Assembly (NCBI RefSeq): GCF_017571495.1
Contig: NZ_JAGETZ010000004.1
Span: 372,001-436,000, forward strand
Source of the DNA: Hymenobacter negativus
Lineage (GTDB): Bacteria; Bacteroidota; Bacteroidia; Cytophagales; Hymenobacteraceae
DNA: 64,000 nucleotides
Direction of reading: 5' to 3'
Numbering within the stretch: the first letter of the stretch is position 1; each line of letters opens with the position of its first letter. The position numbers and the translations under genes were made by a program. Positions 42,705-50,300 of this stretch are shown piece by piece. Below the pieces are notes generated by a model. It saw only the letters and a program-made list of their open reading frames with translations. It searched no databases and was not told where the DNA came from.

Positions 42705-44201
42705 TGTTGCGGGCCGCGGCGCTGGAGCTTTAGCCACCAATGCGGAGCCGAACAGCTGCTGCCGCAACAACTCATCCTGCTGATAAACATCGGGGTAAAA
42801 GTGCAGCTGGCCCGCTACTACGGCACAGGTGGCGTAGCGCACGTGCAACGGCACCTGCCGCCGCAGGGCATAGCGGCGCGGGCTGGGCGCAGCCTCGGCA
42901 ACGCCTTCGGGTGGCAGGGCAGCTTGGGTACTGTCGGCCCCGAGCAGGAAAGTAGCCAGCCGACGCGGGTGCTCCAACCGGATGCAGCCGTGGCCCAGTG
43001 CCCGGTAAGCCAAGGCAAAGTCGTGGGGCCGGGAGGTGGCGTGCAGAAAGATTTCGTAAGGATTAGTGAAGCGGAAGATGGCCGTGCCCAGTGCATTGCC
43101 CTTGCCGGGCTTCTGCTTGATGGTGTAGGGAAACCGCTCGGGGCGCACGTCCCACCAGTCTACGCTGCGGGCCTCTATCGGCTCACCCTTCGCATTATAG
43201 ATGACGTAGTTGTTCTTTGCTGCGAAGCCGGGATTATCGCGCAGCTTGGGCAGGAGTTCCCGGGAGGCAATGCTGTAGGGCACACGCCATTCGGGCGTGA
43301 GGGTGAAAGCCTTGAGCTGGCTGCTGAGCGTGGGCGTGGGGCTGTCAGGCTTGCCAATGATGAGGCGTTGGGTTTGCACTGCCTGGCCCCGGCGCACCAC
43401 TTCCAGGGCATATGCCGGCAGATTCACCAACACATAGTCGGAGTCGGGCATGGGGATGGCGTGCCAGCGCCAACGCTCCAGGGTCACGGCCATTTGCTGA
43501 GCCCGGCGCTGCCAGGCCTGCGATTTGGTCGTGGCAGGCTGGTGCAGCCAGCGGGCCAATGCCTGCTGCAACAGTTGATATTCGCGCTGCTGGGGCTGGC
43601 AGCGCAGCAGTGCCAAGCTAAAATCGGGCGCCGCTAATGCCTGCGTCAGCCATGCCCCAGCATCGAACAACGAATTCGGTTTTTCCAGGGGCGAGGGCGT
43701 GCATTCGCGCAGCTGACCTTGGTGCAGATGCTGGGCAAAGCGTACTAAGCCATCGGTCAGCAGTACCTCAAAGCGGGCTTGCCGCCCAAGGCGGCGGGCG
43801 CTGTTGGTATCGGGCTGCGCTAGTAGAGCCGCCAGTGCACGCAGGGCGGGCGCGTGGTAGTTGGCAGCCTGGAGACCATAATCCTCGGCTTGCAGCAACA
43901 GGCCCAGGGCAGTTTGTCCCGGAGCGTGGGGGTCCGGGCCGGCTGGCCAAGCGGGCGCATATGCTCGCCGCGCGTAGAATGCCCGGGTGGCGCGGAGGTC
44001 GTGCCAGCGCACCAACCGGTGGCTGGGACTGGCCACTGTATCATTTAGCAACGCCTGCAGTGCGGCAGGCAGCGTATCCGGCGAGGCCCAGGTGATGGAT
44101 GTCGAGTGGGCAGTGGTCGGTAGTGGGTCAGTTTTCCGCGGCGGGTCTGCGGCGGCCTGCACCAGCACTACGGCCAGCGACAGGCACCCAATAAGTTGCA
44201 T
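42621..44201 (-). CDS. L,D-transpeptidase, YcbB-type (YkuD domain)
   Basis: A 526-residue envelope enzyme. It has an N-terminal signal segment (about 1-18), a helical peptidoglycan-binding-like region (about 60-240) and a YkuD catalytic domain (about 250-430): YVLVNLPAYALEVVRRGQAVQTQRLIIGKPDSPTP, PEWRVPYSIASRELLPKLRDNPG and IFLHATSRPHDFALAYRALGHGCIRLEHP, with the catalytic cysteine C406. The usual SHGC motif reads GHGC here. The domain ends near PLHVRYATCAVVAGQLHFYPDVY; about 50 further residues run antisense through the end of the M64 gene. It would make 3-3 cross-links or attach proteins to peptidoglycan. Monocistronic. Confidence 0.9.
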   Translation of the reverse strand: MQLIGCLSLAVVLVQAAADPPRKTDPLPTTAHSTSITWASPDTLPAALQALLNDTVASPSHRLVRWHDLRATRAFYARRAYAPAWPAGPDPHAPGQTALGLLLQAEDYGLQAANYHAPALRALAALLAQPDTNSARRLGRQARFEVLLTDGLVRFAQHLHQGQLRECTPSPLEKPNSLFDAGAWLTQALAAPDFSLALLRCQPQQREYQLLQQALARWLHQPATTKSQAWQRRAQQMAVTLERWRWHAIPMPDSDYVLVNLPAYALEVVRRGQAVQTQRLIIGKPDSPTPTLSSQLKAFTLTPEWRVPYSIASRELLPKLRDNPGFAAKNNYVIYNAKGEPIEARSVDWWDVRPERFPYTIKQKPGKGNALGTAIFRFTNPYEIFLHATSRPHDFALAYRALGHGCIRLEHPRRLATFLLGADSTQAALPPEGVAEAAPSPRRYALRRQVPLHVRYATCAVVAGQLHFYPDVYQQDELLRQQLFGSALVAKAPAPRPATLLLHQLAGGGQTVNFNQQGVHPSLPKP

Positions 44202-44549
44202 GACGAGTTGAGAAGAGTACGTTTTCGCTCATATTAATCAGTCGGAAGATTTAGTTGAGTCCGGGGGAGCCAACTGGAATTTCAGCAGATTATGCGGCCG
44301 TCAGTTCTTCTCTTTTAGGCTTGGCTTACAAGGCCTAAGGCCGCAGTTGGCTTTACTTAAATATACGGCATCTATTGGGTTTCGGCCATCGGAATACCAT
44401 AAAATATATTCCAAACAGCCGCCATGAAAAAAGCCACTTGATGGCCGGCTAAATGCGGGGAAGCATTGGAATAATTAACCCACGTTGACGGAGTAGCTGC
44501 GTTCTAGCAACTTGCTTGCCAGCACACTTACACCTGACGAGCCTGTCAC
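44202..44549. other. Intergenic region (348 bp) with a nested palindrome
   Basis: No gene seen. GCGGCC (44295-44300) and TTAGGC (44315-44320) are mirrored by GCCTAA (44333-44338) and GGCCGC (44339-44344), an uneven nested palindrome. The rest is AT-richer sequence without clear promoter boxes. Confidence 0.55.
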
Positions 44550-45413
44550 TTACAGTGCCAGCACGGCCCCAAACACGCCGTTCACCACCTGCGCCATGCG
44601 CGCAAAGTCCAGCGTGTCGATGGTGTCGGAGGGTTCGTGGTAGTTGGGATTGCGCAGGAAAGACGTGTCATTTATCATCACGGCGTCGTAGCCGTAGGTC
44701 CAGTAGTTGCGGTGGTCGGAGAGGCGGGCCAGCGGCATGCTCTCGGGCAGGCTGATTTGCTGCACATCGAGGTTATCAGCATGGGCCTGCATATGATGCT
44801 GGATGTACTCGGTAAACTTCTCCTGGCCCGTTTTGCCCACTACGATGATAAAATTGCCCACGCTGGGGTACCGGGCGGCCAGCGCCTCGTTAGGGAAATG
44901 CTGCGAGCCGGGCTTGTTGCTGAAGTAGCCAATCATCTCGTAGCACAGCATGGCCCGCACCGGCACGCCGGCCGCGTACAGGGACTGGGCATGCACGGCG
45001 CTGCCCATGTGCTCGGTGCCGAAAAAGGGCGGCTCTTCGTTGGGGTAGGCCACAAAATCGACGCGGTAATGCAGGGGTAATTGGTGCTGGTGCAGCAGGC
45101 GAGCGGTTTCGAGCAGGCCGGCCACGGCGCTGGCGTTGTCATCGGCGCCGGGCTGGTCGCCGCACACGTCGTAGTGCGCGCCGATGACGATGCGCGCCGC
45201 GTCCGGCGGGCCGAAAGAGGCAATGATGTTGCGGTAGCGACGGCCATCGGCCTCGAACGCCTGCTCAGTGACGGTGCCGCGCAGCTTGGCCAGTTCGGCT
45301 TTGATGTAGTCGGCCGCCCGGTTCAGGGATTCCAGGTTGAGGTAGTTGCGGGCAGGTTGCAGGCCGGTCAGGAAGGCAACGTCGTCGTAGAGGCGGATTT
45401 GGTCGGCGGGCAT
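44550..45413 (-). CDS. M28 family metallopeptidase (aminopeptidase-like)
   Basis: A 287-residue zinc peptidase of clan MH. The metal-site sequence starts IVIGAHYDVCGDQPGADDNASAVAGLLETARLL (His, then the bridging Asp), followed by the catalytic Glu region YPNEEPPFFGTEHMGS, CYEMIGYF, and the closing His in NPNYHEPSDTIDTLDFARMAQVV. No signal peptide with the start at 45413 (MPADQIRLYDD), which is chosen because earlier in-frame codons to 45593 show no family match. Substrate unknown: aminopeptidase or glutaminyl-cyclase-like. A TACGTTTG box lies about 140 nt upstream. Confidence 0.88.
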   Translation of the reverse strand: MPADQIRLYDDVAFLTGLQPARNYLNLESLNRAADYIKAELAKLRGTVTEQAFEADGRRYRNIIASFGPPDAARIVIGAHYDVCGDQPGADDNASAVAGLLETARLLHQHQLPLHYRVDFVAYPNEEPPFFGTEHMGSAVHAQSLYAAGVPVRAMLCYEMIGYFSNKPGSQHFPNEALAARYPSVGNFIIVVGKTGQEKFTEYIQHHMQAHADNLDVQQISLPESMPLARLSDHRNYWTYGYDAVMINDTSFLRNPNYHEPSDTIDTLDFARMAQVVNGVFGAVLAL

Positions 45414-45553
45414 GGCAGTATGGGGTTTAGTAGCGCATGAGGTGAGTAATGCAGCGTGGAAACCACGGTTAGCTGCTTCACAGACTGGGTGCAGAGGCAA
45501 TACGGGGCCCGGCAGGTGGCCGACGCGATGCCACTTGGTAGCCCGGCACACCA

Positions 45554-45561
45554 CAAACGTA
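45554..45561 (-). promoter_or_regulatory. Putative -7 box TACGTTTG for the M28 gene
   Basis: Exact TAnnTTTG on the minus strand; a TTG lies 15 nt upstream rather than the usual 19-20. Leader about 135 nt. Confidence 0.35.
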
Positions 45562-45596
45562 AGCCAGTATTCCCAGCAACGGCGGACTGACACCGG

Positions 45597-45678
45597 CTGC
45601 TAGGGCCGTTTCGTAAAAACAAACTTGCCCTAGCAAAACTGCTAGGGTCATACCGTCAAAAAAATCTCACCCTAGCAG
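45597..45678. repeat. Two tandem stem-loops of equal geometry with a compensatory base pair
   Basis: Unit 1: CTGCTAGGGC (45597-45606), 20-nt loop, GCCCTAGCA (45627-45635). Unit 2: CTGCTAGGGT (45639-45648), 20-nt loop, ACCCTAGCAG (45669-45678). The closing pair is C-G in one and T-A in the other. Loops share an A-rich middle (CGTAAAAA / CGTCAAAA). Starts 23 nt after the CAT-like gene stop; on the minus strand a TTTT follows unit 2, so terminator use is possible. Confidence 0.75.
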
Positions 45679-45700
45679 CTATTACGCGCCCAAACAGCTC

Positions 45701-46327
45701 CTACCCCAGCCGCCGCTGAAATGCCGCCAGAAACAGCCCGACGTGGTAGCCATCGCCCAGCCCATGGTGCAGGTTGACGGACACCGGCATTTGCAGCGTA
45801 TTGTTTTCGGTGAACACCTGGCCGAAGGAGATTTTCGGGCAGCTATCCGGGTGGCGGAAGCTGCGGGCATGGGTGAGCCCAGTGAAGCGCACCCACGGCA
45901 GGGCCGAGCAATGCACAACATCGGGCCGGGCGGTGGCGTCGGAGAGGCGCAGGCCGGAGCTGGCCTGCACGGCCGCTATTTCCACTTCGGCCGCGGCGAT
46001 GAAGCCGGCCAGCGTATCGTCTTGTTCAATGAAGGAGAAGGCAAACGTGTGGTCGGGCCGGCCGAGGGTGGCGGAGACGTGAATGCGGTCGTAGCAGACC
46101 ACTTGGCCGTCTTCGATGCGGTAGCGAAACTCCTCGATTTCGTTGGCCGCTTCCAGCGCGTGGTAGAGATAGTAGAGAAAAAATGACACGCCCAGCCGCT
46201 TGGCTTCGGCCTGCGCGGCCGTGCAGTCGACGTTGGCCACGAGGCCGAAGAAGGGTTCTTCGAAGGCGGAGAAGAAGGCAAAATGCTCGCGGCGGGGCCA
46301 GGTTTCGAGGTCGATAAGGTGCTTCAT
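45701..46327 (-). CDS. Chloramphenicol acetyltransferase-like acyltransferase
   Basis: A 208-residue protein of the trimeric CAT fold. MKHLIDLETWPRREHFAFFSAFEEPFFGLVANVDCT is the family N-terminus, FFLYYLYHALEAANEIEEFRYRI follows, and the catalytic histidine lies in VNLHHGLGDGYHVGLF near residue 185-200 (HHxxxDGxH pattern). CoA-dependent O-acetylation of some hydroxyl substrate is likely; chloramphenicol itself is only one option for this family, and no resistance can be claimed. The start at 46327 fits the family. It is divergent from the HAD gene. Confidence 0.85.
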   Translation of the reverse strand: MKHLIDLETWPRREHFAFFSAFEEPFFGLVANVDCTAAQAEAKRLGVSFFLYYLYHALEAANEIEEFRYRIEDGQVVCYDRIHVSATLGRPDHTFAFSFIEQDDTLAGFIAAAEVEIAAVQASSGLRLSDATARPDVVHCSALPWVRFTGLTHARSFRHPDSCPKISFGQVFTENNTLQMPVSVNLHHGLGDGYHVGLFLAAFQRRLG

Positions 46328-46343
46328 AGGGGGCAAAGTTCGG

Positions 46344-46351
46344 TAGCTTTG
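46344..46351 (+). promoter_or_regulatory. -7 box TAGCTTTG upstream of the HAD gene
   Basis: Exact TAnnTTTG, no TTG at 19-20 nt. Leader to 46485 would be about 128 nt. Confidence 0.4.
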
Positions 46352-46484
46352 CGGCGTTCGTTGGGTAATTGAACGGACGTCGGGGCTGGGTCCTGTTCCC
46401 GCCCACCGGTCGCGCCGCTACCAACGTCACCGTTCAACAACGGGCGGGGGCAGACTCTGCTCCTACCCCTGATGGCTCCACCCC

Positions 46485-47180
46485 ATGCCTATCCAAACCT
46501 TTATCGCCTTCGACGCCGACGACACGCTCTGGCCTAACCAACCGCATTTTGACCATGTGGAAGCCCAGCTGCTGAAGCTGCTGGCCCCCTATGCTGACGA
46601 CGCTACCATCAATGCGCGGCTCTACGACGTGCAGCGGGCCAACATGCAGCTGTTTGGTTATGGGGCCAAGTCGTTTATGTTGTCGATGATTGAAACCACG
46701 ATTCAGCTTTCGGGCGGGGCCGTGGTAGGCGCCGAAATCCAGCAGATTCTAAACCTGGGGAAGGACTTGTTGCGCTTCCCCATTGAGCCGTTGCCCGATG
46801 TGGTGGACGTGCTGACCGAACTGAAGCAACGTGGGCACAAACTCATCCTGCTCACGAAAGGCGACCTGTTCGACCAGGAAAGCAAAATAGCCCGCTCCGA
46901 CCTGGGCGACTTCTTCGACTACGTCGAAATCGTGAGCGAGAAGGACGTGCCCACGTACCAACGCCTCTTTACGCGCCTTGGGGCCACGCCTAAAAATTTC
47001 GTCATGATTGGCAACTCATTGAAGTCGGATGTTCTGCCGGTGGCTCGGCTAGGCTTCTCGGCCGTCCACGTGCCCTACCACGCCAACTGGATTCACGAAC
47101 ACGTGCCGGCGGAGCTACTGGCAGAGGTGAAGTTCTGGGCGGTGGAGCGGCTACGGGAGGTACTGGAGTTGGTGAAGTGA
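46485..47180 (+). CDS. HAD-superfamily hydrolase
   Basis: A 231-residue haloacid-dehalogenase-type phosphatase. Motif I is FDADDTLWPNQP (D-x-D near residues 9-11), motif II LLTKGD near 122, motif III K in the following region, and motif IV FVMIGNSLKSDVLPV near 183-195. A helical cap lies between motifs I and II. Substrate unknown; phosphate-ester hydrolysis is expected. No signal peptide. It is followed by the alpha-2-macroglobulin gene 146 nt downstream. Confidence 0.88.
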   Translation: MPIQTFIAFDADDTLWPNQPHFDHVEAQLLKLLAPYADDATINARLYDVQRANMQLFGYGAKSFMLSMIETTIQLSGGAVVGAEIQQILNLGKDLLRFPIEPLPDVVDVLTELKQRGHKLILLTKGDLFDQESKIARSDLGDFFDYVEIVSEKDVPTYQRLFTRLGATPKNFVMIGNSLKSDVLPVARLGFSAVHVPYHANWIHEHVPAELLAEVKFWAVERLREVLELVK

Positions 47181-47326
47181 CGTTCTGATGTTAGGCCTTA
47201 CCCCCGGCCCCACGCCTGCAACCAGCCATGCCGGGAGGCAAAATATTGCACCTCCGTAGTATTCATCTAACGCAACGCTGGCGCTTTTCTGCTACCTTCC
47301 GGCCGGTTTTCACTCCTTCCTTTCCC

Positions 47327-50300
47327 ATGTTGGCCAAATACCGTTTTTTGCCCCTGCTGCTTGTGCTGCTGGCGGCTGCTTCGTGCTCGAAAAAAACCGC
47401 TCAGGAGCAAGCCGTTGAGGCGGCCCAGACCGACGGCGACGAAATCGACCCGTACTCCAACCTCGTGTTCACCTTTGATGAGAAGGTGGTGGATGAGGGC
47501 AAGCTGAACCGCTGGGACACCACGCGCTATGTTACGTTTTCGCCTAATATCCGGGGCAAGTTCAAGTGGACCGGCGACCGGGAGCTGACGTTTTCGCCAC
47601 TGGAGCCATTCCGGCCCAGCACGGTTTTTTCGGCAGCGCTGCGGCCCGAAGCACTGCCCAGCGACAAGCAGAAGCTGGCCCTGAACCGGCCTAAGTTCCA
47701 CACGCCCTACCTGGATATGAGCGCGCCGCAGGTGTTCTACGGCAGCTCGAAGCGGGCGGCGGGCACGGCGGAGCTCAAGGCCAACCTGGTGTTCAACTAC
47801 CCCGTGCGGCCCTCCGACGTGAAGTCGCGCCTAACCGTGACCCAGGACGGCGCGCCCGTGGCCGTCGAGGTGAACTCGGCCGAACCGGACGATATGGTGG
47901 CCATCACCTTCATGCAGGAGGTGAAGCCGGGCATTGCGTTGCAGATTAACGTGGCCCCCGGCCTGCGCCCGGCCACTGGCACCGCCCCCACCACCAAGGC
48001 CCTCAGTGCCCCGGCCGACGTGCCCTACCAGAGCACGCTGGAAGTGCGCGAGCTCACCGGCTCGCTGCTTAACGGGCAGCCCGTGGTGACGGTGCTCACC
48101 AACCAGCCCGTGAGCGTGGCTGACATCCAGAGCAGCCTGAAAGTGACGCCTACAGTGGCCTTTACGGCCGAAGCGCTGGAAAGCGGCTTCGCACTGCGCG
48201 GCGGGTTTGAAGTGGGCAAAACCTACCAGGTTTCGTTGGCGCAGGGCGCGCGTGGGCTGCTGGGCGGCACGTTGGACAATGCGTATAGTCAGGCGGTTTC
48301 GTTTGGTAATGAGCGGCCGAGCCTGAGCTTCACCAGCAACGACAAGGCCATGTACCTGGATGCGCTGGGGAACCGCAACCTGGGTTTGCGCATCAACGAA
48401 GTGGGCAAGGTGAAAGTGACCATTGCCAAGGTATACGCCAACAACATTCAGCAGCTGTTGCGCGGCGAAAAGCAGTACGGCTACCCCGGCATGGACGGCG
48501 AGGACTCGGAGGACTCCGGCGAGTCGAGCACCGACGAAAACGGCGAGTACGTGGACCACAGCTTCCAGTATTACGACACCGAAAACATTGGCAACGTGAT
48601 TTCGGAGCGCACTATTTCGGTGAATGGCCTGCCCAAAGAAGCGGGCCTGCGCCTGCTCAACCTCAACCTGAAGGACCTGGAATTTCAGGGACCGATGAAG
48701 GGGCTGTACGTGGTGCGCGTGCAGGACACCGAGCGCCAGTGGCTGCAAGTGAGCAAGCTGGTGGCCGTGACCGATGTGGGCCTGATTGTGAAGCAGGGCG
48801 CCACGGGCGGCACGGTGGTTTTCGCCAATTCCATCCGCACAGCCGAGCCGCTGAGTGGGGTAACGGTGAACCTTGTGAGCTCCAACAACCAGGTGATTGG
48901 CACGACCACGACCGACAAATCCGGTGTGGCGCAGTTCGACTCGGCGGCCAGCATGAAGCGCTTCACGCTGGGCATGATTACGGCGGTGAAGGATGCCGAC
49001 TTTTCATTCCTGGATTTGACCAAAAGCCGGGTCGAAACCTCGCGCTTTGAGGTGGGCGGGCTGACCTCGAACGCGGCCCACTACCAAGCGTTTCTATACG
49101 GCGACCGCAACCTGTACCGGCCCGGCGACACGGTGCGAACCAACACGGTGATTCGGACCGAAGACTGGAAGCTGCCGCCCACTGGCCTACCCATGAAAAT
49201 CCGTCTGCTGATGCCCACCGGCAAGGAATACAGCATCTTGCAGAAGAAGCTAAACGGCGCGGGCTCGTTCGAAAGCAGCTTTATTCTGCCGCCCACCGTG
49301 ATGACCGGCCAGTACACCCTGGAGGTGCTGACCGGCAACGACGTGCTGCTGACTTCGCGGCCCATCAGCGTGGAAGAATTCATTCCGGACCGCCTGAAGG
49401 TGACCGTGACGGCCGCGCCAAAAATCCTCAAGCCGGGCCAGGACGTAACGGCCAGCATCACGGCCATGAACCTGTTTGGCCCACCCGCGTCGGACCGCAA
49501 GTACGAGGTCGAATTCTCGCTCAAGCAGAAGTCCTTCCAGCCTAAAGGCTACCCCAACTACAGCTTTGAGATAAACAACGGCCAGAGCAAAACCAGCGAC
49601 GACTGGGTAAGCACCCTTGGGAAAACCGTGCGCGAAGGCACCACCGACGCCACCGGCCACGGCACGGCCTCCTATACCGTGCCCGACTACCACGACATGG
49701 GCACGCTGGAAGGCGTGGCCTTCACCACGGTGTTCGACGAAACCGGCCGGCCCGTGAACCGCCTCGCCACCTTCGACGTGCAAACCCAGACCACCATGTT
49801 CGGCATGCGCGACCTGCCCAGCCTGGTGAGTACCCGGCAGGAGCTGCCCCTCAAGCTGGTGGCCGTGACGCCTGCCGGCAAGCCCACCACCGCCGAAGCG
49901 CAGGTAACTATTTACCGCATGCTTTGGGAAACCGTGCTGGAACGCCAGGGCGGTCGGTTCGTGTACAATTCGCAACGCCGCGCCCAGACCGTGATGAACG
50001 TGGACTACACGGTGAAGGGCCAGACCGATTTCAACTTCACGCCCATCTACTCGGGCGAGTATGAGGTGCAGGTACGCCGCCCAGGCGCCACCAGCTACGT
50101 CAGCCAGACTTTCTACGCCTACGGCTACGGCGACACCCAGGGCAATGCCTTCGAGGTAAACAACGAGGGTGAGGTGACCATTGAGGCCGACAAGCCCAAG
50201 TACGCTCCCGGTGAAACCGCCAACCTGCTGCTGAAATCGCCCTTCGCCGGCCGCATTCTCGTGACGGTGGAGCGGGCCAATGTGCTCGACCATTTCTACG

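Noticed and set aside
45597-45678. The tandem stem-loops as integron attC sites or a CRISPR array
   Set aside because: No integrase, no R/L box core and no regular repeat-spacer series; only two units are present.
45701-46327. Reading the CAT-like gene as a chloramphenicol resistance determinant
   Set aside because: The fold and catalytic His are present, but this family includes many acyltransferases; neither mobile context nor substrate evidence is visible.
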